The translations under genes and the position numbers were made by a program. The notes beneath the pieces were generated by a model that saw only the letters and a list, made by a program, of their open reading frames with translations, was not told the DNA's origin and did not search any database. Below are positions 7,119 to 16,482 of a stretch of DNA of 64,000 nucleotides, piece by piece. Within the stretch, counting starts at the first letter, position 1. The number at the start of each line of letters is the position of its first letter. Origin of the DNA: Rivibacter subsaxonicus (GTDB lineage Bacteria; Pseudomonadota; Gammaproteobacteria; Burkholderiales; Burkholderiaceae_C); contig NZ_SHKP01000006.1 in the NCBI RefSeq assembly GCF_004217215.1, positions 124,001 through 188,000 on the forward strand, read 5' to 3'.

Positions 7119-9380
7119 ATGAGCGCGCCGCGGGATCCTGTTCGCCGTCGCCTGCTGATCGCCGGCAGCGCGCTGGCTGGCGGCCTGATCGTCGGTTGTG
7201 CCGACAACCGGCCGGCGGCGCGTGTTGGCAAGCCCGGGCAACTGGCGCCGGAAGCCGGCAAGGTGGCGCTCAACGGCTGGGTGCGCGTCGGCACCGACGG
7301 CAGCGTCAGCGTCGCGGTGCCGCGCGCCGAGATGGGCCAGGGCGTGCACAGCGCGCTGGCGATGCTGGTGGCCGAGGAGCTCGATGCCAACTGGTCGCGA
7401 GTGAGCGTCGAGCAGGCACCGCTCGAGCAGAGCTATGCCAACACCGCGCTGTTCCTCAACCTGGTGCCGCTGCAGCCCGACGACGACAGCGCCACCGCGC
7501 GCATGGTGCGTGCCTCGGCCGAGCGCGTCGGCTACGCGTTGTCGTTGCAGGTGACCGGCGGCTCGAGCAGCGTGCGCGATGCCTGGGAGCCGATGCGCCT
7601 GGCCGGCGCCACCGCGCGCGCACTGCTGCTGCAGGCCGCGGCGCAGAAGTGGCAGGTGCCGCTGAGCGAATGCAGTACCCAGCCCGGCGCGGTGCTCCAC
7701 GTGAGCACCGGCCGCAGGCTGGGTTACGGCGAGCTGGCGGCGGCCGCGGCCACGCAGTCGCCGCCGGCCGAGGTGCTGTTCCGCGATCCGGCGCGATACC
7801 GGCTGATCGGCAAGCCGACGCCGCGGCTGGACGTTCCGGCCAAGGTCGACGGCAGCGCCGGCTTCGGCATCGACGTGCGGCTGCCGGACATGCTCTACGC
7901 CTCGATCCGCCAGGCGCCGGTGTTCGGCGCCAAGCTCAAGTCCTTCGACGGCGCCGAGGCGCTCAAGCTGCGCGGCGTGCAGCAGGTGCTCGCGGTCGGC
8001 AACGGCGTGGTGGTCGTGGCCGACAGCTGGTGGCGCGCCAATCGCGCGCTCGACGCGGTGAAGGTCGAGTACGACGAAGGCCCCAACGCCGGGCTCGACT
8101 CGGCGGCGATCAGCGCCCAGTTCCGGCGCGACCTGGACGCGGCCAGCGGCTTCAGCTTCAGGAGCGTCGGCGACGCCGCGGCCGCGCTCGCCGCGGCCAC
8201 GCGCAAGGTCGAGGCCACCTACGAGGTGCCGTTCCTGGCCCACGCGACGATGGAGCCGATGAGTTGCGTGGCGCAGGTCAGGGACGGCCGGGTCGGCGTC
8301 TGGACCGGCACCCAGGTTGCCACGCTGGCGCGCTGGAAGGCGGCCCAGGTGGCCGAGGTGGCGACCGACAAGGTCGACCTGCACATCACGTATCTGGGCG
8401 GCGGCTTCGGGCGACGGCTCGAGACCGACATGGTCGAACAGGCGGTGGCGGTGGCGCTCAAGACCGGCGGCAAGCCGGTGAAGCTGCTCTGGTCGCGCGA
8501 GGAAGACACCCGCCACGACATGTACCGTCCGGCCGCGCTGTCGAAGTTCTCCGCGGCGCTCGATCCCCAGGGCCGGCCGACCGCCTGGCTCAACAAGGTG
8601 GTGGCACCCTCGGTCGGCCTCGACACCTTCGCGCGCCTGCTGCCGTGGGCGGCCGCCGACGCGCCCGACAAGAACCAGATCGAGGGCGCCTTCGACCTGC
8701 CCTACGCGATCGACAACCTCAACGTGCGCCAGATCCGATCGCGCACGCCGGTGCCGGTGGGCTCGTGGCGCAGCGTCGGCCACTCGTACAACGCCTTCTT
8801 CACCGAGAGCTTCGTCGACGAGCTGGCGCATGCCGCGGGCAAAGACCCGCTGGCCTTCAGGCGCGAACTGCTGACGCGTCACCCGCGCCACCGCGCGGTG
8901 CTCGATCTCGCCGCGGCCAAGGCCGGCTGGGGCATGCCGCTGGCGGCCGGGCGCGCGCGCGGCGTGGCGTTGCACGAGAGCTTCGGCTCGATCTGCGCGC
9001 AGGTGGTCGAGGTCTCGCTGGAGGGCGGCGCGCTGCGCGTGCACCGTGTGGTCTGCGCGATCGATTGCGGCGTGGTCGTCAACCCCGACACCGTCGAGGC
9101 GCAGATGCAGAGCGCGATCGTGTTCGGCCTGACGGCGGCGCTGTTCGGCGCGATCACGCTCAAGGACGGCCGCGTCGAGCAGGGCAGCTTCAACGACTAC
9201 CCGATGCTGCAGATGGCGCAGATGCCGCTGATCGAGACGCACCTCGTGCCGAGCACCGCGGCGCCGGGCGGCGTCGGCGAACCCGGCACGCCGCCGATCG
9301 CGCCGGCGGTCGCCAACGCGCTGTTCGCGCTCAACGGCCAGCGGCTGCGCACGCTGCCGCTGCGGCCGACGGCGGCCTGA
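7119..9380 (+). CDS. iorB: Molybdenum hydroxylase large subunit (isoquinoline 1-oxidoreductase beta type)
   Basis: A 753-residue molybdopterin-binding subunit that hydroxylates its substrate with water as oxygen source. It starts with a twin-arginine type leader ([19 protein letters not shown]), so it is probably exported. Molybdopterin-contact blocks are '[19 protein letters not shown]', '[13 protein letters not shown]', '[19 protein letters not shown]' and the C-terminal '[19 protein letters not shown]', whose glutamate corresponds to the catalytic Glu of the family. The upstream GGGTGGA ribosome-binding site supports the ATG at 7119. It follows iorA by 70 bp and ends 3 bp from the convergent livF. 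No cytochrome or FAD subunit is nearby. Substrate unknown (N-heterocycle or aldehyde). Confidence 0.88.
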   Translation: MSAPRDPVRRRLLIAGSALAGGLIVGCADNRPAARVGKPGQLAPEAGKVALNGWVRVGTDGSVSVAVPRAEMGQGVHSALAMLVAEELDANWSRVSVEQAPLEQSYANTALFLNLVPLQPDDDSATARMVRASAERVGYALSLQVTGGSSSVRDAWEPMRLAGATARALLLQAAAQKWQVPLSECSTQPGAVLHVSTGRRLGYGELAAAAATQSPPAEVLFRDPARYRLIGKPTPRLDVPAKVDGSAGFGIDVRLPDMLYASIRQAPVFGAKLKSFDGAEALKLRGVQQVLAVGNGVVVVADSWWRANRALDAVKVEYDEGPNAGLDSAAISAQFRRDLDAASGFSFRSVGDAAAALAAATRKVEATYEVPFLAHATMEPMSCVAQVRDGRVGVWTGTQVATLARWKAAQVAEVATDKVDLHITYLGGGFGRRLETDMVEQAVAVALKTGGKPVKLLWSREEDTRHDMYRPAALSKFSAALDPQGRPTAWLNKVVAPSVGLDTFARLLPWAAADAPDKNQIEGAFDLPYAIDNLNVRQIRSRTPVPVGSWRSVGHSYNAFFTESFVDELAHAAGKDPLAFRRELLTRHPRHRAVLDLAAAKAGWGMPLAAGRARGVALHESFGSICAQVVEVSLEGGALRVHRVVCAIDCGVVVNPDTVEAQMQSAIVFGLTAALFGAITLKDGRVEQGSFNDYPMLQMAQMPLIETHLVPSTAAPGGVGEPGTPPIAPAVANALFALNGQRLRTLPLRPTAA

Positions 9381-9383
9381 GGC

Positions 9384-10160
9384 TCAGACGCCCAGGTAGC
9401 TCGGCAGCGTCGGGTCGGCCGCGACCTCGGCCGAGGGGCCGGCGAGCACCGCTTGGCCCTTCTGCAGCACCAGCGCGCGATCCGAACGCGCCAGCACTTT
9501 GCGGTAGTCGCGGTCGACGATCAGCGTGGCGATGCCGCTGCCACGGATGTCGCCGATCACGCGCCAGATCTCGGCCACGATCAGCGGCGCCAGGCCCTCG
9601 GTCGCCTCGTCGAGCACGATCAACTCCGGATGCGTCATCAGCGCACGACCGATCGACAGCATCTGCTGCTCGCCGCCAGAGAGCTGCGAGCCGAGGTTCG
9701 TGAGCCGCTCGCGCAGGCGCGGGAAGGTCTCGAGCACGCGCTCGAAGCTCCAGTCCTGGCGGCCGTCGCGCCCGCGGCGCGCCGCCATCACCAGGTTCTC
9801 GCGCACCGAGAGGTTGGGGAACACGCCGCGCCCTTCGGGCACGTAGGCCACGCCGAGCCGGGCCACCTCGTGCGGACGGGCGCGCGAGGCGTCCTGGCCG
9901 AACAGCGTGATCTGCCCGTCGCGCTGCGTCACATGGCCGAGCAGGGTGCGGATCAGGGTGCTCTTGCCCATGCCGTTGCGGCCGAGCAGGCCGACGGTCT
10001 CGCCGCGCGCGATCTGCAGGTCGATGCCGTGCAGCACGTGGCTCGAGCCGTACCAGGCGTGGACCGCGCGGGCATCGACGATCAGTGGCCGGCCTTGTGG
10101 CGGCGTCGGCGCGCGGTCCTGGACGGAGGGGCTCGACAGCTGCACTTCAGTGGTCTCCAA
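9384..10160 (-). CDS. livF: Branched-chain amino acid/aromatic acid-type ABC transporter ATP-binding protein (LivF)
   Basis: A 258-residue LivF-class ATPase. Walker A is GRNGMGKST (residues 60-68), the ABC signature is LSGGEQQ and Walker B is LIVLDEAT. An unusual N-terminal extension of about 25 Ser/Pro-rich residues precedes the fold. It is the last gene of the nine-gene minus-strand operon beginning at 18511 and overlaps livG by 14 bp. Because this Liv cassette lies directly behind benzoate-CoA ligase, it most likely energises benzoate uptake rather than amino-acid uptake. Confidence 0.93.
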   Translation of the reverse strand: METTEVQLSSPSVQDRAPTPPQGRPLIVDARAVHAWYGSSHVLHGIDLQIARGETVGLLGRNGMGKSTLIRTLLGHVTQRDGQITLFGQDASRARPHEVARLGVAYVPEGRGVFPNLSVRENLVMAARRGRDGRQDWSFERVLETFPRLRERLTNLGSQLSGGEQQMLSIGRALMTHPELIVLDEATEGLAPLIVAEIWRVIGDIRGSGIATLIVDRDYRKVLARSDRALVLQKGQAVLAGPSAEVAADPTLPSYLGV

Positions 10161-10899
10161 GATAGGCGGCCTGCACCTCGGGGCTGGCGCGCACTGCGTC
10201 GGGCGTGTCCGAGGCGATCACCGCACCGTTGACCATCACCGTGATGCGATCGGCGATGCGGAACACCGCGTCCATGTCGTGCTCGACCAGCAGGATCGCG
10301 TGGCCGGGGCGCAGCGCCTCGAGCAGCGCGAGCATGCGATCGGTTTCCTCGGCGCCCATGCCGGCCAGTGGCTCGTCGAGCAGCAGCACCTCGGGGCCGG
10401 TGGCCAGGCACATCGCGATCTCGAGCTGGCGCTTCTGGCCATGCGAGAGCAGGCCGGAGGCGCGGTCGAGCATGTCGTCGAGGCCGGCACGCGATGCCAC
10501 GTCGCGTGCGGTCGAGGTGCTCGCCTCGCAGGCCTGCGCGCTGTGCCACCAGGCCCAGGGCTTCTGCGTGCGGGCCTGGGCCGCGAGCCGGCAGTTCTCG
10601 AAGACCGTGAAGCTCGGATAGATGGTGTTGCGCTGGTAGCTGCGGCCGAGGCCGGCGCGCGCACGCCGCGGTTGCGTCCAGGCGGTCACGTCCTGGCCGA
10701 GCAGTTCGACCGAACCGGACGAGGGCGGAATCTCGCCGGACAGCATGTTGATCAGCGTCGACTTGCCGGCGCCGTTGGTGCCGATGACCGCGTGCACGCT
10801 GCCGCGCTCGAGCGCCAGCGAGACCTGGTCGACGGCCACCAGGCCGCCCCAGCGGCGCGTGAGGCCGGTGCCGCGCAGCAGGACTTCAGGCGTGCTCAT
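10147..10899 (-). CDS. livG: Liv-type ABC transporter ATP-binding protein (LivG)
   Basis: A 250-residue LivG-class ATPase with Walker A GTNGAGKST (residues 40-48), an ABC signature varied to LSHGQKRQ, and Walker B VLLLDEPLAGM. 'QAAYLGD' at the C-terminus is typical of LivG. It overlaps livF by 14 bp and livM by 14 bp, so the cassette is translated in a chain. It works as a heterodimer with LivF under the LivHM permease. Confidence 0.93.
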   Translation of the reverse strand: MSTPEVLLRGTGLTRRWGGLVAVDQVSLALERGSVHAVIGTNGAGKSTLINMLSGEIPPSSGSVELLGQDVTAWTQPRRARAGLGRSYQRNTIYPSFTVFENCRLAAQARTQKPWAWWHSAQACEASTSTARDVASRAGLDDMLDRASGLLSHGQKRQLEIAMCLATGPEVLLLDEPLAGMGAEETDRMLALLEALRPGHAILLVEHDMDAVFRIADRITVMVNGAVIASDTPDAVRASPEVQAAYLGDH

Positions 10900-11899
10900 T
10901 GCGAACCTCCGAGGCGTCGGCCCGGCGCGAGCTCATGCCCTTGCCGACCAGTCGTTCGCGCACCTGCCCGGGCACGCCGACCAGGCCGCGCGGCAGCAGC
11001 GCCACGCTGGCGATGATCGTCAGCCCGAGGCCCAGGTGCCAGTGCTTGGCGAAGCCGCCGAAGATCGCCTCCGACTTGAAGAACTCCTGCAGCAGCGCGA
11101 AGGCGAAGGCGCCGATCAGCGCGCCGCGCAGGTGGCCGAGGCCGCCGAGGATGATCATGATCAGCACCGCGCCCGAGAGGTGCCAGCTCATCATCTCCGG
11201 GTTGACATAGCCATCCTTGACCGCGAACAGGAAGCCGGCGAGTCCGGCGAGGGCGCCCGAGATCACGAACGCGGCCAGCTTGTACGGATAGGTCGAGAAG
11301 CCGGTGGCGCGCATGCGCTGCTCGTTGACGCGGATGCCGGCCAGCGCGCGGCCGAAGCGCGAGCGCAGCAGCAGCGCGAGGAAGCCGAACACCGCCAGCA
11401 GGCAGGCCAGCGTGAAGGCATAGAGCGTGAGCGGCTTGTCGAGATCGAGCCAGGCGCCGATCGCCGGCTTGCTGTAGAGATAGATGCCGTCGGTGCCGCC
11501 GCCGAGCGGCGTGTCGTGCACGACGTAGTAGGCCATCTGGGCAAAGGCCAGCGTGACCATGATGAAGTAGACGCCCTTTGTGCGCAGCGACAGCGCGCCG
11601 ACGAAGAGCGCGTAGGCGCCCGCGGCCAGCATGCAGGCCGGCAGCAGCCACAGCAGCGAGGGTGCGCCCGACTGCGGCGATAGCAGCACCGTGGCGTAGG
11701 CACCGATGCCGAAGAAGGCGGCCTGGCCGAAGCAGACCAGGCCGGTGCTGCCGACCAGCAGTTCGAGGCTGAGCGCGAGCACCGCGTAGATCATCACCTT
11801 GGTGACGAAGTCGATGCCGTAGTTGCCGGCCACGAGCGGGAACAGCGCGAGCGCCGCGAAGACGAGCGCGACGAAGAGGGGGCTGGAGCGGCGGTTCAT
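10886..11899 (-). CDS. livM: Liv-type ABC transporter permease (LivM)
   Basis: A 337-residue permease with eight to ten hydrophobic segments. Landmarks of LivM are 'LLVGSTGLVCFGQAAFFGIG' (about residues 48-67), 'GRALAGIRVNEQRMRATGF' (the cytoplasmic coupling loop) and 'GGLGHLRGALIGAFAFALL'. The conserved 'RALAGIRVNEQRMRA' helix docks on the ATPases. It overlaps livG by 14 bp and follows livH by 21 bp. Confidence 0.93.
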   Translation of the reverse strand: MNRRSSPLFVALVFAALALFPLVAGNYGIDFVTKVMIYAVLALSLELLVGSTGLVCFGQAAFFGIGAYATVLLSPQSGAPSLLWLLPACMLAAGAYALFVGALSLRTKGVYFIMVTLAFAQMAYYVVHDTPLGGGTDGIYLYSKPAIGAWLDLDKPLTLYAFTLACLLAVFGFLALLLRSRFGRALAGIRVNEQRMRATGFSTYPYKLAAFVISGALAGLAGFLFAVKDGYVNPEMMSWHLSGAVLIMIILGGLGHLRGALIGAFAFALLQEFFKSEAIFGGFAKHWHLGLGLTIIASVALLPRGLVGVPGQVRERLVGKGMSSRRADASEVRNEHA

Positions 11900-11920
11900 G
11901 GCTCTTCTTTTTTTCGACGT

Positions 11921-12802
11921 TCAGCCAGCCTTGAACAGGCCGTCCGGCTTCCACAGCAGGATCAGCGCCATCAGCACGTAGACCAGCACGCCGGCGGCCT
12001 GCGGCAGCAGGACCTTGCCGAAGGTGTCGACGACGCCGATCAGCAGCGCAGCGAGCAGCGCGCCGCGGATCGAGCCGATGCCGCCGATCACGACCACCAC
12101 GAAGCTCAGGATCAGCACCGAGTTGCCCATGCCCGGGTAGACCGAGGACACCGGCGCGGCCACCATGCCGGCCAGTACCGCGAGCGCGACGCCGGCGGCG
12201 AACACCACGCGATAGAGGAACTTGATGTCGATGCCGAGCGACTGCACCATCTCGCGGTTGGCGCTGCCGGCGCGGATCATCATGCCCAGGCGCGTGCGGG
12301 TGAAGACGAAGTACATGCCGAGCGCGACGGCGAGGCAGACGCCAGAGACGAACAGCCGGTAGACCGGGTAGGTCATCATTTCGCCGAGCGGTAGGGTGCC
12401 GGCCAGCAGCGGCGGCGGATTGACGCCATGCACGTCGTCGCCGACAAGCAGGCTGCGCGCCTCCTCGAACACCAGGATCAGGCCGTAGGTCATCAGCACC
12501 TGCTGCAGGTGCTCGCGCTCGTAGAGGAAGCTGAAGAAGGCCCACTCGAGCACGTAGCCGAGCAGCACCGCCAGCACCATGCCGATCAGCAGCGTCGAGA
12601 AGAAGCCGCCGCCAAAGGTGGCATCGACGATCGGCGCCAGCGCGAAGGCCATGTAGGCGCCGATCATGTAGAAGCTGCCGTGGGCGAGATTGATCACGCC
12701 CATGATCCCGAAGATCAGCGTCAGCCCCGAGGCGACCAGGAACAGCAGCAGTCCATACTGCAGCGCGTTCAGGCACTGGATGAGGAAGGTGGCGATGTCC
12801 AT
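11921..12802 (-). CDS. livH: Liv-type ABC transporter permease (LivH)
   Basis: A 293-residue permease. The start MDIATFLIQCLNALQYGLLL matches the usual LivH N-terminus; an upstream in-frame ATG (12847) would add 15 polar residues and overlap the spacer, so it is less likely. 'ASGLTLIFGIMGVINLAHGS' and 'GGIGSIRGALLAALLIGVVD' are the family signatures. It lies 79 bp behind livK, with a stable stem-loop in the spacer. Confidence 0.92.
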   Translation of the reverse strand: MDIATFLIQCLNALQYGLLLFLVASGLTLIFGIMGVINLAHGSFYMIGAYMAFALAPIVDATFGGGFFSTLLIGMVLAVLLGYVLEWAFFSFLYEREHLQQVLMTYGLILVFEEARSLLVGDDVHGVNPPPLLAGTLPLGEMMTYPVYRLFVSGVCLAVALGMYFVFTRTRLGMMIRAGSANREMVQSLGIDIKFLYRVVFAAGVALAVLAGMVAAPVSSVYPGMGNSVLILSFVVVVIGGIGSIRGALLAALLIGVVDTFGKVLLPQAAGVLVYVLMALILLWKPDGLFKAG

Positions 12803-12853
12803 CTCGGGCGGTGGGAGGCGCCCGTTGCCGCGCGAGGCAACGGGCATTCAGGA

Positions 12854-12877
12854 GCGGCGGCCTTGCGCGGCCGCCGC
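12854..12877 (-). other. Stem-loop between livK and livH
   Basis: GCGGCGGCC-TTGCGC-GGCCGCCGC is a perfect 9-bp GC stem with a 6-base loop, starting 4 bases past the livK stop on the minus strand. No T-tract follows. Hairpins at this spot in ABC operons commonly protect the upstream binding-protein message or partly terminate transcription, giving more binding protein than permease. That role is inferred here. Confidence 0.55.
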
Positions 12878-12881
12878 GGCG

Positions 12882-14045
12882 TCACATCTTGCAGCCGCGC
12901 GCCGGGTCGGCCAGCGCCTTGCTGGCCAGGCCGGTGCTCTTGTTCTCCTTGCCGACCACCTGGCGCAGGTAGAAGTCCTGCACCGGGTTGTGCGCCTTGG
13001 ACAGGGTGAAGGTCCCGCGCGGGCTGTCGATCTTGGCCTTCTCCAGCGCGGCGGCGAACTCGCCCTTCTTGCTGGCATCGCCCTTCACGGCGGCGAGGCC
13101 GACGCCCAGCATCTGGCCGGCGTCGTAGCCCTGCACCGCGTAGACGTCGGGCTGCAGCTTGTAGGCCTTGGCATAGGCCAGGCGGAAGGCGTTGTCGCGC
13201 GGCGTGCCGAGGCTGTCGGCGTAGTGCAGTGCGGTGAAGATGCCCTCGGCTGCATCGCCCTGGGCCTCGAGCGTGCCGTCGGTGAGGAAGCCGGTGCCGT
13301 AGAGGGGGATGCTCTTCTTGAGGCCGGCGCCGGCGTAGTCCTTGACGAACTTGACCGCGCCGCCACCGGCGAAGAAGGCGAAGGTGGCGTCGGGCTTGGT
13401 TGCCGCGAGATCGGTCAGCAGGGCCTGGAACTCGACGTTCGGGAACGGCAGGTTCAGCTCCTTCACCACCGAGCCGCCGGCCTTCTCGAAGGCCTCCTTG
13501 AAGCCGGCCACCATCTCGTCGCCGGCGGCGTACTTCCAGGTGATCGTCGCGACCTTCTTGTGGCCGCGCTTGGCCACTGCCTCGCCGGTGGCGTAGCCGG
13601 TCTGCCAGTTGCTGAAGCTGCTGCGGAAGATGTTGGGCGCGCACATCGGCCCGGTCACCGCGCCCGCACCCGCGTTGGGCACGATCAGCAGCGTGCCGGT
13701 TTCCTTGGCGACCTTGGCCATCGCCATCGCCACGCCGGAGTGCACGGTGCCGACCAGCACGTCGACGTTGTCGCGCTTGATCAGCTTGTTGACGTTGTCG
13801 GTGGCCTTGGCCGGATCGGACTCGTCGTCGACCTTGACGAACTCGACCTCGCGCCCGCCGAGCTTGCCGCCCTGCTCGGCGACGTAGAGCCTGAATCCGT
13901 TCTCGATCGCGGTGCCGAGCGCAGCGAAGGTGCCGGTGGCCGGCAGCATCAGGCCGACCTTGAGCTTGGGCGCGGCCTGGGCCATGGCCAGCGGCGCAGC
14001 CAGCGCGGTGGTGGCGGCGATCAGGGTGAGGCGGAACAGGTTCAT
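12882..14045 (-). CDS. livK: Periplasmic substrate-binding protein of the benzoate-linked ABC transporter (LivK type)
   Basis: A 387-residue type I periplasmic-binding (Peripla_BP_6) protein. The signal peptide is MNLFRLTLIAATTALAAPLA, with cleavage probably after AMA near residue 22. The start of the mature fold, 'LKVGLMLPATGTFAALGTAI', is typical of aromatic-acid-binding LivK homologues found in box clusters. It sits 2 bp behind the hydrolase gene and first in the livKHMGF cassette. Benzoate is the best guess for the ligand from context; branched-chain amino acids cannot be excluded from sequence alone. Confidence 0.88.
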   Translation of the reverse strand: MNLFRLTLIAATTALAAPLAMAQAAPKLKVGLMLPATGTFAALGTAIENGFRLYVAEQGGKLGGREVEFVKVDDESDPAKATDNVNKLIKRDNVDVLVGTVHSGVAMAMAKVAKETGTLLIVPNAGAGAVTGPMCAPNIFRSSFSNWQTGYATGEAVAKRGHKKVATITWKYAAGDEMVAGFKEAFEKAGGSVVKELNLPFPNVEFQALLTDLAATKPDATFAFFAGGGAVKFVKDYAGAGLKKSIPLYGTGFLTDGTLEAQGDAAEGIFTALHYADSLGTPRDNAFRLAYAKAYKLQPDVYAVQGYDAGQMLGVGLAAVKGDASKKGEFAAALEKAKIDSPRGTFTLSKAHNPVQDFYLRQVVGKENKSTGLASKALADPARGCKM

Positions 14046-14047
14046 GT

Positions 14048-14866
14048 CTAGTCTCCGTGGTTGTAGTGATGTCGCCGAATGAAGTCGGTGCTCGCGGCGA
14101 TCAGGCCTTCGGGCTGATCGCGGTGTGGCGAATGGCCGCAGGCGGGCAGTTCGAGCAACTCGGTCTGCGGCGCCCGGCGCGCGATGCCGCGAATCTGTTC
14201 CAGTGTGCCGTACTCGTCATCCAGGCCCTGCACCGCCAGCAGCGGGCAGACGATGCTTGCCAACTCGGGCTCGATCGTCCAGTCGCGGAATCCCGGAGCC
14301 AGCCAGATGTCGTTCCAGCCCCAGAAGGCGGAGTCGGGATCATCGTGATGGCGCGCCAGGCGCTGGCGCAGATCGGTTTCCAGGTAGGCGTTGCGCGCCT
14401 TCTCGATGCTGTTGACCGAGAGATCCTCGACCAGGATGTGCGGCGCCAGCACGATGGCGCCGGCCAGTTGCTTGGGGAAGCGCGCCGCGTAGAGCAGGGT
14501 GATCGAGGCGCCGTCGCTGTGGCCGAAGAGCCAGGGCGGCGTGGCGGCCACGTCGACGTCGAGCGCCTCGAGCAGCGCCGGCAGCACTTCGTGCGCCTGG
14601 CGGTGCATGAAGTCGGGATTCCAGGCCTCCTCGGCCGCGCGCGGCGTCGAGCGGCCATAGCCGGGCCGCGACCAGACCAGGCCGCGGCAGCCAGCGGCAT
14701 CGCACAGGCGCTGCGGAAAGTCCTTCCACATCGACAGCGAGCCGAGGCCCTCGTGCAGGAACACGATCAGCGGCGCCGCGCGCCGCTCGGGCGCGATCCA
14801 CTGGTGCTCGACGCGCACGCGCCGACCGGCCCAGTCGATCTCGACGAAACGCGGGGCTTCGCTCAT
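14048..14866 (-). CDS. Alpha/beta-fold hydrolase of the benzoate operon
   Basis: A 272-residue alpha/beta hydrolase. The oxyanion region is 'VFLHEGLGSLSMWKDFPQRL', the nucleophile elbow is GHSDGAS (Ser near residue 110) and the catalytic His lies in 'ACGHSPHRDQPEGL' near the C-terminus. Its ATG overlaps the stop of the CoA-ligase gene (TGATG). Homologues next to benzoate-CoA ligase are common in box clusters. A thioesterase or lactonase role that salvages dead-end CoA esters or by-products is plausible but not shown by the sequence. Confidence 0.85.
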   Translation of the reverse strand: MSEAPRFVEIDWAGRRVRVEHQWIAPERRAAPLIVFLHEGLGSLSMWKDFPQRLCDAAGCRGLVWSRPGYGRSTPRAAEEAWNPDFMHRQAHEVLPALLEALDVDVAATPPWLFGHSDGASITLLYAARFPKQLAGAIVLAPHILVEDLSVNSIEKARNAYLETDLRQRLARHHDDPDSAFWGWNDIWLAPGFRDWTIEPELASIVCPLLAVQGLDDEYGTLEQIRGIARRAPQTELLELPACGHSPHRDQPEGLIAASTDFIRRHHYNHGD

Positions 14867-16449
14867 CAGGACTTCGCCTCGCGCTCGCGCAGCCGAAAGC
14901 GCTGGATCTTGCCGGTCGCGGTCTTCGGCAACTCGGCCAGGAACTCGATCACTCGCGGGTACTTGTAGGGCGCGAGGCGTTCCTTGACGAAGGCCTTGAG
15001 CTCGTCTTCGCTGGCCTGCGCGTCCTGCTTGAGCACGACGAAGGCCTTGGTCTTGGTCAGGCCCTCGGCGTCGGCGACGCCGATCACCGCCGCCTCCAGC
15101 ACCGCCGGGTGCTGCACCAGCGTGGCCTCGACCTCGAAGGGCGAGACGTAGATGCCGCTGACCTTGAGCATGTCGTCGCTGCGGCCGGAGTAGGTGTAGG
15201 TGCCGTCGGCGTTGTGCACGTACTTGTCGCCGCTCTTGGTCCAGCCGCCCTGGAAGGTCTCGCGCGACTTCTCGCGGTTGCCCCAGTACATCAGCGCCGC
15301 GCTTGGCCCCTGGATGTAGAGGTCGCCCGGCTCGCCGTCGGACACCGCGCGGCCGTCGTCGCCGCGCAGTTCGACCGCGTAGCCCGGCACCGGCCAGCCG
15401 GTGGTGCCGTAGCGCACCTTGCCCGGCAGGTTGGACAGGAAGATGTGCAGCATCTCGGTCGAGCCGATGCCGTCGATGATCTCGACGCCGAAATGCGCGG
15501 TAAAGCGCGTGCCGATGTCGCTCGGCAGCGCCTCTCCGGCCGATGAGCACAGCCTCAGTGCCACGTCCTTGCGTGCCGGCAGCTTGGGCGAGGCCAGCAT
15601 GCCGGCGTAGCCGGTCGGTGCGCCGAAGAACACCGTGGGCTTGGGCGCGGTCACGCTGCCGGCCTGGCCGAGCCAGCGCTGGAAGGTGGCGTCCGGCGTG
15701 GGTCGCTCGGCCATCAGGATCGTCGTGGCGCCGACGCTGAGCGGAAAGCTCAGCGCATTGCCCAGACCGTAGGCGAAGAAGAGCTTCGCCGCCGAGAAGC
15801 AGACATCGTTCTCGGTCAGGCCGAGCACCGGCGTGCCGTAGAGCTCGGCGGTCCAGTACGGATTGGCGTGGGTGTGCAGCGTGCCCTTGGGGCGGCCGGT
15901 CGAGCCCGAGGAGTAGAGCCAGAAGCCGGGATCGTCGGGGCCGGTGGCGGCCGGCGCGGCCAGCGGCGCGTGCTGCTCGAGCAGCGCGTCGAAGCCCACG
16001 CAGCCTTGCGGCAGCGCGCCCTCGGCGCGCGAGACGATCACCGTCTTCAGCTCATGGCCGGGCTGCGCCAGCGCCGCCTGCAGCGTCGGCAGCAGCGCCG
16101 CCGAGACCAGCGCGGCCTGCGCGCGGCTGTGCTGCAGCATGTAGGCGTAGTCGTCGGCGGTCAGCAGCGTGTTGACGGCCACCGGCACGATGCCGGCGTA
16201 CATCGCGCCCAGAAAGCTCACCGGCCAGTCGCTGCAGTCGTGCATCAGCAGCAGCACGCGTTCCTCGCGCCGCACACCGCAGGCCAGCAGCGCGGCGCCG
16301 ACGCGGCGGATGCGCTCGGCCAGTTCGCCGTAGCCGAGCGAGCCCTGGTCGTCGATGTAGGCGGCCTTGGCGGCGCGCGCCACGTTGCGCTCGATCAGGT
16401 GCTGCGCGAAGTTGAAGCGCGCACCGGGTGGCGGCGGATGTTGGCTCAT
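14866..16449 (-). CDS. bclA: Benzoate-CoA ligase
   Basis: A 527-residue acyl-adenylate enzyme that converts benzoate, ATP and CoA to benzoyl-CoA, the entry step of the box pathway. The AMP-binding P-loop is YSSGSTGRPKGT (residues 179-190). 'GIGSTEMLHIFLSNLPGKVR' and 'TYTYSGRSDDMLKVSGIYVS' are benzoate-CoA ligase blocks, and the adenylation lysine lies in 'PKTATGKIQRFRLRE' near the C-terminus. Length is the usual 520-530. It sits 33 bp after boxD and overlaps the hydrolase by one base. Neighbouring boxABCD and the transporter make benzoate the expected substrate. Confidence 0.94.
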   Translation of the reverse strand: MSQHPPPPGARFNFAQHLIERNVARAAKAAYIDDQGSLGYGELAERIRRVGAALLACGVRREERVLLLMHDCSDWPVSFLGAMYAGIVPVAVNTLLTADDYAYMLQHSRAQAALVSAALLPTLQAALAQPGHELKTVIVSRAEGALPQGCVGFDALLEQHAPLAAPAATGPDDPGFWLYSSGSTGRPKGTLHTHANPYWTAELYGTPVLGLTENDVCFSAAKLFFAYGLGNALSFPLSVGATTILMAERPTPDATFQRWLGQAGSVTAPKPTVFFGAPTGYAGMLASPKLPARKDVALRLCSSAGEALPSDIGTRFTAHFGVEIIDGIGSTEMLHIFLSNLPGKVRYGTTGWPVPGYAVELRGDDGRAVSDGEPGDLYIQGPSAALMYWGNREKSRETFQGGWTKSGDKYVHNADGTYTYSGRSDDMLKVSGIYVSPFEVEATLVQHPAVLEAAVIGVADAEGLTKTKAFVVLKQDAQASEDELKAFVKERLAPYKYPRVIEFLAELPKTATGKIQRFRLREREAKS

Positions 16450-16482
16450 GCGGTTCTCCTGGTGCCGAGGCTCGTTGCCGCG

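Noticed and set aside
6801-9242. 813-codon minus-strand open frame across iorB
   Set aside because: Antisense to a well-supported molybdenum hydroxylase; no motif of its own.
12690-14051. 453-codon plus-strand open frame across livK
   Set aside because: Antisense to a binding protein with a signal peptide and clear fold; composition typical of a GC-rich shadow.
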